This document shows, one piece after another, positions 9,035 to 16,274 of a stretch of 64,000 bases of DNA. Source of the stretch: CAZQRP01 sp964596125 (GTDB lineage Bacteria; Chloroflexota; Dehalococcoidia; GIF9; UBA5629). The translations under genes and the position numbers were made by a program. The stretch is from NCBI GenBank assembly GCA_964596125.1, contig CAZQRP010000004.1, positions 132,849 through 196,848 on the forward strand, given 5' to 3'. The notes beneath the pieces were generated by a model, which was given only the letters and a program-made list of their open reading frames with translations, was not told where the DNA came from and made no database searches. Position 1 is the first letter of the stretch; each line of letters starts with the position of its first letter.

Positions 9035-9823
9035 ATGCTCAATATTTTTGTATGTATCAAACAGGTACCCGACCCCGAGGCGCCAGCCTCAGCGTATGCT
9101 ATCGACAGTGAAGCTAAACGGGTGAATTTGAGAGGTGTACCTCCTGTGTTGAATCCTTTTGACGAGAATGCACTTGAGGCGGCACTCCGCATCAAAGACA
9201 TTCACGAGAGCAAGGTAAGTGTGATAAGTCTGAGGCAAAGTCTGGCAAAGCCAGTAATGAGGAAAGTCCTGGCTGCCGGCGCAGATGAGCTAGTCCTTCT
9301 GGAAGATAGTGTTTTCGAGGATTTAGATAGTTATACGACAGCTTCTATACTGGCTACTGCCATTATGAAAATGGGACCATACGACATCATCTTCACAGGA
9401 AGGCAGGCAGCAGATTCGGATGCTGGTGTCGTAGGCTCTGGTATTGCGGAGATTTTAGGTATTCCGAGCATCACTATTGCTCGCAAGGTGGAACTTAACG
9501 GCGGAAAGGTAAGAGTAGAGCGGCTACTATCAGACGGCTATGAAATAATTGAAGCAGCACTGCCTGCTCTGATTACTGTCAGCAACGAGCTAGGGGAACT
9601 GCGCTCTATAGGTATGAAAGAGCTAATCGCCGCCCAGAAGACGCCAATCACGACTCTGACAGCCCAAGAACTCGGTGGGGAATCTTACCTGAACAGGCAA
9701 ACTCAATTGCTTAAGTTATTTGTCCCTAAGAGGGAAGGGCGATGTGAGATCATTACCGGTGAAACAGTAGAACAAGCCGGAGCGAATTTGGCCCTCAAAC
9801 TCAGGGATGCTAATATAATTTAG
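9035..9823 (+). CDS. etfB: Electron transfer flavoprotein subunit beta
   Basis: A 262-aa beta subunit of an electron-transfer flavoprotein, which passes electrons from acyl-CoA dehydrogenases to the respiratory chain or bifurcates them. The N-terminus FVCIKQVPDPEAP and the stretch FTGRQAADSDAGVVG are family hallmarks, and the length is normal. AGAAGGGAG precedes the ATG. EtfB normally works only as a heterodimer with EtfA, usually the next gene. No etfA follows here: the next 150 bases hold no recognisable gene, then a flavoprotein reductase begins. The partner must lie elsewhere or have been lost. An acyl-CoA dehydrogenase lies 26 kb away in this window. Confidence 0.92.
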   Translation: MLNIFVCIKQVPDPEAPASAYAIDSEAKRVNLRGVPPVLNPFDENALEAALRIKDIHESKVSVISLRQSLAKPVMRKVLAAGADELVLLEDSVFEDLDSYTTASILATAIMKMGPYDIIFTGRQAADSDAGVVGSGIAEILGIPSITIARKVELNGGKVRVERLLSDGYEIIEAALPALITVSNELGELRSIGMKELIAAQKTPITTLTAQELGGESYLNRQTQLLKLFVPKREGRCEIITGETVEQAGANLALKLRDANII

Positions 9824-9973
9824 CCATCGAATGCACCTCGAAAGGCATAACTATAAAGGGGATAAACATAGCTGAAAAGAGGAGTAGTAAAGCTTGAGAA
9901 TGCTGACTACATAAAAGAGAGTGAAGCGGGCAAATGAGTCTTCACCCAAAAAATATTAGGAGGTACCACGATA

Positions 9974-10831
9974 ATGGAAGATTTACAGGTAAAAATTTTA
10001 GGTATCAGCGCCAGTGGCCGCCACGCAAATACGGAGACGGCAGTGAAGGAGGCATTAAAAGCGACTGAAAGTGTCGGCTATGCAAAGACTGAGTATGTTT
10101 CTCTTGCCGACTATAAACTTGTGCCATGTGTCGGGTGTATGAAGTGTTTCGGCTGGCAACATCCGGCCGACGGAGGTTTGGAGTGCTACGAATTTAATGA
10201 CGATAGTGGCATTTTACTCCGTAAAATGCTGGAATGCGACGGGCTTGTTTTCGGGGCGCCAGTATATGTGGTTGGTATCAATGCGCTTGCCAAGATTCTC
10301 ATGGACAAGGCAAGTATGTTCGGTCCTATGTCTTTCACCAGGTACATTGGAGATATGAGACTTAAGCCCGTGGGCGTTATTGCGGTAGGCGGTGGAGATA
10401 GTGGGGGACAGGAAATCGTGGGCCTGGAGATACGGACGTGGGCTCACGCATTAGGTATGGTGACTGTAGGACCATGGCCTACCAGAGAAGATCCGAATCC
10501 TCAGTGCAGTACCTACGGTGCTTTTCCGACTACCACTGATGCAGTCAATGTATATGCTAAGGATGGTATTACCAAGGAAGCGACCAGGACTGTACCACCA
10601 ACTCAAGGTTCAAGAAACATGAGATCGATAAGGAATACCGGAAGGCACGTAGCTCAAATGGCAATGATACTCAAGCTCGGGAAAAAGACGTTTAAAGAAT
10701 CGGGACTTAAGGAGCTTGATTTAATTCCATTCCCCAGATATTCGGTAAAGCCGAAGCCCGGATCCTATATACAAAAACTCATCGATGACGGCACCGTAAC
10801 CTATGTTACAAAAGAAAAAAGTACCCAATAA
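9974..10831 (+). CDS. Iron-sulfur flavoprotein-like NAD(P)H/FMN reductase
   Basis: A 285-aa protein with a flavodoxin-like FMN domain at the N-terminus (ILGISASGRHANTETAVKEA, the phosphate-binding loop). CVGCMKC around residues 50-56, with a further Cys about 13 residues on, resembles the compact cluster motif of archaeal and clostridial iron-sulfur flavoproteins. GAPVYVVGINALAKILMDKA is the usual second flavin-contact region. The C-terminal ~100 residues go beyond a plain flavin reductase and are not recognised. AGGAGG precedes the ATG. It follows etfB after 150 bases and precedes the acyl-CoA ligase, so it may pass electrons in the same pathway. Confidence 0.8.
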   Translation: MEDLQVKILGISASGRHANTETAVKEALKATESVGYAKTEYVSLADYKLVPCVGCMKCFGWQHPADGGLECYEFNDDSGILLRKMLECDGLVFGAPVYVVGINALAKILMDKASMFGPMSFTRYIGDMRLKPVGVIAVGGGDSGGQEIVGLEIRTWAHALGMVTVGPWPTREDPNPQCSTYGAFPTTTDAVNVYAKDGITKEATRTVPPTQGSRNMRSIRNTGRHVAQMAMILKLGKKTFKESGLKELDLIPFPRYSVKPKPGSYIQKLIDDGTVTYVTKEKSTQ

Positions 10832-10980
10832 GGAATTCGACGAGACAATTCATTTGACTATATGAAATTCATTGGTAGAGATAATAAAGTAGAACAATAA
10901 ATTCTATAATTGTTGTTTTCTATACCGTTGGTAGTATGTTACATAGAAAAACATGAAATTTTGCAGATAGGCAGAGAGAA

Positions 10981-12624
10981 ATGGCTGAATTTGGCTTTCA
11001 TAATAAAGCAATGGAACAATTATTCAATACATATATAGAACAAGGCTATTGGCAGCGTTCTTTTATCGATCACTGGGATAAAAACGCTGAGTCTTTTCCA
11101 GACAAAATCGCCCTCGTAGACTCCCGAAGAAGCATTTCATGGTCTCAAGTCAAGCTTCTTTCGGAAAGGCTCGCCATAGCGTTGCTGGAATTGGGGCTCA
11201 GAAGGGACGATGTTATCTCTGTCCAACTGCCATGGTCTATTGAATCGTGTTTAATTCGCGCTGCACATGAAAAAGCTGGCATTATCGAACTGGAATTGGC
11301 ACCAACGTTACGACATCAGGAGATGAAATACCATCTTCAAAATACCGAAGCGAAAGCAGTAATCATACCCTGGAAATATAGAAATTTTGACTATTATAGT
11401 ATGATCGAGGAAATTCGACCCGATTTACCTTATTTAGAACATATTATAATAGCTGGAGAGCTGCCTTCGGAGAATTTAATTTCGCTGGACAGGATGCTTG
11501 AACAGCCAGTTGAGCAAAAATACCCTGCATCCTATTTAAGAAAAACGAGACATACACCGTTTGAGCTGAGCTACCTCAGGCATACTACTGGAACAACAGG
11601 CCTTCCCAAACTTGTCATGACTAACGCTGCCGGCCTCGAATGGGGCGGAAGAGCACACCTATGGGAGACAGGAGAGAAGATAGATTCTGATTCTGTTCTT
11701 GGCATTATCTGTCCAGCCATTACAGGACCTAATTATTTCATGTTTTATTCAAGTGCGTTAGTTGCACCTAAAATAGTCTTGCTGGAACATTTTCGCCCCG
11801 AGAGTGCACTTGAATTGATTGAAAGAGAACACGTCAATGTTATTGGAGTTGTCCCAACGCAACTTGCCATGATGATTCAGCATCCTAATTTTCAAAAATA
11901 TAATCTTAATTCATTACGTTTCATCATATGTACTGGGGCCAGCCTGAATTATTCTTTAGCCTTTGAAGCAGAGAATAAATTCGGATGTCCTATTGTCCAG
12001 CACTATGGCTCTATGGAATGCGGTATCGTTGCTGTCATGCAACACTATAGTGAACCACAGGCACAACGTCTCCTAACTGTGGGAAAACCATCTAAAGCAG
12101 TTCAAATAAAATTAGTTGATAAACAAGGTAAGACTGTAAAAAGAGGAGAAGCTGGAACAATTATGGCCAAGAGCCCGTGCATGGGTTTTGGCTATTATAA
12201 AGATTCCGCTGCCTCTGCTAAGACATGGACTAGAGATGCCTGGTGTAATATGGGTGATTTGGGACAGTTTGATAACAATGGGAATCTCGTTTTGGTAGGG
12301 AGGGAGAAAGAAATTATTATTCGCGGCGGGCAAAATATTTTCCCACTGGAAGTCGAAAACCTGCTCCTCACCAATCCTAAAATATCGCAGGTAGCTATCG
12401 TTGCCATGCCAGACCTGGTAATGGGGGAAAAAGCCTGCGCATTTATAGTGTTACGGAAGGGAGAGCATTTTGATTTCGAAGAAATGGTTAATTACCTGAA
12501 AGAAAAGAAAATAGCTCTCTATAAAATACCGGAAAGGCTGGAGCTTGTCGACAAGATGCCATTGGCCGGGGAGACAAAGATTGACAAGAAGGCACTCCAG
12601 AAGAACCTTGTCCAGAGCCTGTAG
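10981..12624 (+). CDS. AMP-dependent acyl-CoA synthetase/ligase
   Basis: A 547-aa adenylate-forming enzyme that activates a carboxylic acid with ATP and CoA. The A3 loop TTGTTGLPK, the A5 motif QHYGSMECG, the A7/A8 region (NMGDLGQF, then GREKEIIIRGGQNIFPLE) and the A10 Lys in GETKIDKKAL are all present, so it should be active. The overall look is that of medium-chain, cyclohexanecarboxylate or dihydroxybenzoate ligases, but the substrate cannot be read by eye. The ribosome site is weak (GCAGAGAGAA). The UbiD gene follows after about 100 bases on the same strand, which suggests an aromatic or unsaturated acid. Confidence 0.92.
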   Translation: MAEFGFHNKAMEQLFNTYIEQGYWQRSFIDHWDKNAESFPDKIALVDSRRSISWSQVKLLSERLAIALLELGLRRDDVISVQLPWSIESCLIRAAHEKAGIIELELAPTLRHQEMKYHLQNTEAKAVIIPWKYRNFDYYSMIEEIRPDLPYLEHIIIAGELPSENLISLDRMLEQPVEQKYPASYLRKTRHTPFELSYLRHTTGTTGLPKLVMTNAAGLEWGGRAHLWETGEKIDSDSVLGIICPAITGPNYFMFYSSALVAPKIVLLEHFRPESALELIEREHVNVIGVVPTQLAMMIQHPNFQKYNLNSLRFIICTGASLNYSLAFEAENKFGCPIVQHYGSMECGIVAVMQHYSEPQAQRLLTVGKPSKAVQIKLVDKQGKTVKRGEAGTIMAKSPCMGFGYYKDSAASAKTWTRDAWCNMGDLGQFDNNGNLVLVGREKEIIIRGGQNIFPLEVENLLLTNPKISQVAIVAMPDLVMGEKACAFIVLRKGEHFDFEEMVNYLKEKKIALYKIPERLELVDKMPLAGETKIDKKALQKNLVQSL

Positions 12625-12722
12625 TGAAAGTTCACATGAATTTGGTTGTTTTATAGCATTGCTATATTAGTTCAAATTGTTTGTGTATCCTTCAGGTCAA
12701 TAACTTTTAAGGAAGGTTTACT

Positions 12723-14171
12723 ATGCGAAATTTTATTCAAAAAACAGAAGAAATGGACGAACTGGTAGAAATAAAGGGCGCCCACTGGAAGGAAGAAATT
12801 GGAATACTTCGTTTTATCGTACGCAAAGGTGATCTCGATTGCCCCGCAATATTATTTGACGATATTGTAGACTATCCATCAGGGTACCGTGTGTTGTGCG
12901 GAGCACCGAATTCGCTCAGACGCCTTGCTATGATACTTGGATTTGAACATGATAATAATAATCCGAGCACATATCTCGATTTTATCAGAAAGGAAAAGGA
13001 CAGACTTAAAAATTTAAAAGGTATTCCACCAAAAACTGTGAAAACCGGCCCGGTTTTAGAAAACGTACACAAAGGGAAGGATATCGATCTGTTTAAGTTT
13101 CCAGCGCCAAAATGGCAGGGTGGGGATGGTGGAAGATATATCGGGACAATGGACTCGATTATCAGTCGTGACCCAGAGGAAGAATGGATAAACATCGGCA
13201 CATACAGGACCATGATCAGGGATAAATCAAGCCTTTTGACCTTTGTTGACATTGCTAAGCATTTTGATCTTCACAGGAAAAGATGGTTTGAGCAGGGGAA
13301 AGACATGCCGGTGGTCCTGGTTTTCGGTGCTGATCCTTTATTTCCGGTTATCTCCGGAGTCGAGTTCCCGTGGGGTATGTCAGAACTGGACGTTATCGGG
13401 GGATTTAAAGGAAAACCGATAGAAGTTATCCGGGGTGAAGTTACAGGATTGCCGTTTCCGGCTGATGCCGAAATAGTTGTCGAGGGCTTCGTCTCTCATA
13501 CTGAAAGGGATACTGAGGGACCTTTTGCTGAGTTTACCGGTTACTATGGTAGTGGTACGCACTCAGAGCCGGTCATAAAAGTTGAGGCTGTATATCATAG
13601 AAACGACCCGATAATACATGGACTGCTTACCAATGGCCGACCACCTAGAGATAGAGTTGGCAGAAGAATAGATTATCGAACGTTTTTAAGGAGTGCACAA
13701 ATATGGCATCAGCTTGAGTTAATCGGCATTCCTGATATCAGGGGTGTCTATTGTCATCCCGCCGGTGGAGCAAGAATGTGGATTGTCGTTTCACTAAAAC
13801 AGAGATATGTGGGACATGCCAAACAGGCACTTGCCGTAGCATCTCAAATGCACACAGGTGCATTCATGGGCAGATATGTAATTGTGGTTGATGAGGACGT
13901 TGACCCGACCTATGATTATGATGTTATATGGGCAATATCAACAAGATCAGACCCAGCGGAGAATATTGATTTTCTTAGAAGGTCATGGAGCGGAATGCTT
14001 GATCCATTCTTATCAATACAATCAAAAGAATTTTGCCATAACTCAAGAGCCCTTATCGATGCCTGTATACCCTTCGAAAGAAAGAGCGAATTTGCGGCAG
14101 CGGCCCGGTTTGACCGCGATATGATCAAGAATCTCAGGGAAAGATACCGCCAATATACCACCAAGAGTTAG
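12723..14171 (+). CDS. UbiD family (prenylated-FMN) decarboxylase
   Basis: A 482-aa member of the UbiD family, which (de)carboxylates aromatic or alpha,beta-unsaturated acids with prenylated FMN. The Arg of NIGTYRTMIRD fits the prFMN/substrate loop, and TEGPFAEFTGYYG carries the conserved Glu pair region of the active site. Length is typical. AAGGAAGG precedes the ATG. No UbiX prenyltransferase, needed to make the cofactor, lies nearby. With the upstream ligase and the downstream convergent ACMSD-like amidohydrolase it makes a plausible aromatic-acid module. Substrate is unknown; phenylphosphate or hydroxybenzoate-type acids are possible. Confidence 0.93.
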   Translation: MRNFIQKTEEMDELVEIKGAHWKEEIGILRFIVRKGDLDCPAILFDDIVDYPSGYRVLCGAPNSLRRLAMILGFEHDNNNPSTYLDFIRKEKDRLKNLKGIPPKTVKTGPVLENVHKGKDIDLFKFPAPKWQGGDGGRYIGTMDSIISRDPEEEWINIGTYRTMIRDKSSLLTFVDIAKHFDLHRKRWFEQGKDMPVVLVFGADPLFPVISGVEFPWGMSELDVIGGFKGKPIEVIRGEVTGLPFPADAEIVVEGFVSHTERDTEGPFAEFTGYYGSGTHSEPVIKVEAVYHRNDPIIHGLLTNGRPPRDRVGRRIDYRTFLRSAQIWHQLELIGIPDIRGVYCHPAGGARMWIVVSLKQRYVGHAKQALAVASQMHTGAFMGRYVIVVDEDVDPTYDYDVIWAISTRSDPAENIDFLRRSWSGMLDPFLSIQSKEFCHNSRALIDACIPFERKSEFAAAARFDRDMIKNLRERYRQYTTKS

Positions 14172-14206
14172 TTATCATTACATAGATAGTGAGGGGGGAC
14201 AGTAAG

Positions 14207-15202
14207 CTAGATGCGTAAAAGTCTCCTTGCATTCCCTTCACATATGTTATATTTATCCAGGTCGGGAATAGTCATTTGGTCCGTAGAGGCTATTTTCTTC
14301 TCGACACCAAATAGAAAATCGGTCGCAAACACCATATGCTCCCCACCAAAGAAAGGATAGGCAGCCATCAGTGCCGGTGTAGAATAGCCGCTCATCGCGG
14401 TATCAGCATAAAACATTTTAAAATATTCCATTGGTGGCCGGCTCAAGCTTACAATGACGCCAGCAGATTCGTTCAACTGTTGTACGCCTACTCCGGCCAG
14501 CCTGCCGGAGAAAAAGGGTACCATGCCCCCACAGTGGTGGGTTATGATTTTAAGAGAGGGATATTTTTCCAGAATACCACTAAACACTAGCCGTACCATG
14601 GCAACTGTAGTTTCGTAGGGCCACCCGACTGTCTGAAATATACGGTATTTTGAGCTGGTTTCGCCTTTATAATCTGGAATATTCGCTTCTCTTGACGGAT
14701 GAATCCAGATTGGTAAGTCATATTTCACCATCATCTCATAGAGTGGAAAGAACTCAGGAGAATCCAGTGGCTTATCATTGCATGGTGTGTATATCTGTAT
14801 ACCCTTAAAGTTAAGTGTTTCCATGGCTCTTTCAGCTTCCCTGAGCGCATTATCCATGTTATTCATGGGCAGACAGGCAACTCCAGCTACAAAGTGATCG
14901 GGGTACTTGGCTATTAGTTCTGCAATGCCGTCATTAGCCAGTCTGGCTAATTCCAAGGCATCAGCGGTCGGTGCAACCGCCTCTACCGGAGGAGTCACAA
15001 GAGTTATAACCTCTCGAAATCCTTCATACTTCTCTAAAGTTTTAAACCTGAGATCCATATCAAATATGGTCGGTATAGCATTATGGTGCCTCTCCAGGTC
15101 TTCTGTAAAAATGTTTCGTTGCGCCTTCCGATAGAGTGCCTTCCTGTAGTTATCAGGAAGGAGATGCGTGAACATATTTATCTTATGGAAAGGTTTATCC
15201 AC
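14207..15202 (-). CDS. Amidohydrolase family protein (ACMSD-like decarboxylase type)
   Basis: A 331-aa metal-dependent hydrolase of the ACMSD/gamma-resorcylate decarboxylase branch. His in PIWIHPS, His in IITHHCGG and Asp in FATDFLFG fit the metal site. The N-terminal HxH pair reads Phe-Thr-His (INMFTHLLP), so the first metal-ligand His is replaced. Metal binding may be weaker or the reaction changed. The start is GTG after GGGGG. It converges on the UbiD gene with about 35 bases between the stops, so it is not in that operon, yet both families decarboxylate aromatic acids. Confidence 0.85.
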   Translation of the reverse strand: MDKPFHKINMFTHLLPDNYRKALYRKAQRNIFTEDLERHHNAIPTIFDMDLRFKTLEKYEGFREVITLVTPPVEAVAPTADALELARLANDGIAELIAKYPDHFVAGVACLPMNNMDNALREAERAMETLNFKGIQIYTPCNDKPLDSPEFFPLYEMMVKYDLPIWIHPSREANIPDYKGETSSKYRIFQTVGWPYETTVAMVRLVFSGILEKYPSLKIITHHCGGMVPFFSGRLAGVGVQQLNESAGVIVSLSRPPMEYFKMFYADTAMSGYSTPALMAAYPFFGGEHMVFATDFLFGVEKKIASTDQMTIPDLDKYNICEGNARRLLRI

Positions 15203-15328
15203 ATTTCACCCCCGTTACTATTATACTTACAATGCTATCATAAGGATGTTGTTAAAAGACAAACTCGTTAAGACCGAACCTTACTGGCGTATAGATGAGT
15301 TCTTCTCCATTAATAGAGTATCTGATTC

Positions 15329-15598
15329 CTAAGGTAATCTTGTTATCTGAAACACCACTGGATTTTCCGCATCGGGGCAGGCAGATGTTGTTACATGCGG
15401 ATTTTTTTTATATGGAAACACACCGCCATATCGTAATATGCGTATCTTATCTAACATAGAACACAATGCGGTTGCGCATATACCAGGCTCAGGTGTCTTC
15501 GCAGCTATAATCCATGTATCGCCTACCTTATGTCCACACACGCACCTCCCCGTTTGCGATATCACTTTTACTTCAATAGGCTTCCGTACGTCGTCCAT
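15329..15598 (-). CDS. TIGR04076-type small protein
   Basis: An 89-aa soluble protein with the pattern VKVISQTGRCVCGHKVGD near the start and later CATALCSML and ACPD stretches. This matches the small Cys-rich family I know as TIGR04076, often near redox or molybdenum genes; its function is unknown. I chose the ATG with AAAGGAG directly upstream rather than an in-frame ATG nine codons earlier. A TATAAA about 50 bases upstream may be its -10. It lies downstream of the ferredoxin gene on the same strand. Confidence 0.7.
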   Translation of the reverse strand: MDDVRKPIEVKVISQTGRCVCGHKVGDTWIIAAKTPEPGICATALCSMLDKIRILRYGGVFPYKKNPHVTTSACPDAENPVVFQITRLP

Positions 15599-15776
15599 AT
15601 ATTCTCCTTTCAATTGATCACACAAATTTATACCATATCCAGAAGCTGTTTAGCAATTATTAGCTTTAACAGGGTTACAGTAACGGATTTGTTGGTCCCT
15701 CGATTGACAATCCCATTTGAGAGCGTATGCATACAGTGGCCGGAATGGAACGGTGAACTGGCTAACTCCCCACTTC

Positions 15777-16001
15777 CTAAACCAGCTCCTGAGGAGTCAC
15801 GCTCAGCGCCCGCGAAGGACATTGCTCCACACAAACACGGCAGCCCGAGCAGAGTTGTTCATCAAAAACAAGCGCCAGACCATCATCTCCCAGGACGAAA
15901 ACGCCTTTTTCACAGACATCTACACAGGTACCACATCCTGTACACATAGATGGATTGGCTCTCACTTCATAGGGGCTGAAGGTGAAGCGACTGACGCTCA
16001 C
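15777..16001 (-). CDS. Two-cluster 4Fe-4S ferredoxin
   Basis: A 74-aa bacterial-type ferredoxin. Two full motifs, CTGCGTCVDVC and CSGCRVCVEQC, each followed by a downstream residue pattern of the usual kind, would bind two 4Fe-4S clusters. It starts with GTG; AAAGGAG lies a little far upstream (about 13 bases). It follows the largest molybdopterin gene in the same direction, about 270 bases away, and is the obvious small electron carrier for it. It is cytoplasmic. Confidence 0.9.
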   Translation of the reverse strand: MSVSRFTFSPYEVRANPSMCTGCGTCVDVCEKGVFVLGDDGLALVFDEQLCSGCRVCVEQCPSRALSVTPQELV

Positions 16002-16172
16002 TGTTATGGTGTTTCTCCTTTCTCCCGGACAAACGATAGCGAAACAAATAATGTTGCAGTTATCGTATCATGTTTATCTACAAAATTAGAGGAGAGACAT
16101 CCCGAAAAGACCTGCTCTCCCCAATGTCATCATGTTATAAACTATGTCACTACCAAGCCGCTATAAACCTCT

Positions 16173-16202
16173 CTCTGCCGCTTGAACCGGTCAACCACCT
16201 CC
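16173..16202 (-). repeat. Repeat element copy A, 3' of the first molybdoenzyme gene
   Basis: On the minus strand this 30-mer (GGAGGTGGTTGACCGG, then TTCAAGCGGCAGAG) matches a second copy at 19094-19123 in 23 of 30 bases. Both lie just after the stop of a redox gene. A much weaker match lies 3' of the ferredoxin near 15740-15770. The core CCG...CGG could form a small hairpin. Confidence 0.35.
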
Positions 16203-16274
16203 CGTACTTAGCCGACCTGAAAATGCCCGGACCGGTGACATTTCTGGCTCTATAACCTGTCTCTTTAAGTCAGT

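Noticed and set aside
9875..9937. Short frame after etfB that might be an etfA remnant
   Set aside because: Only 20 codons with no standard start and no residues I can match to EtfA.
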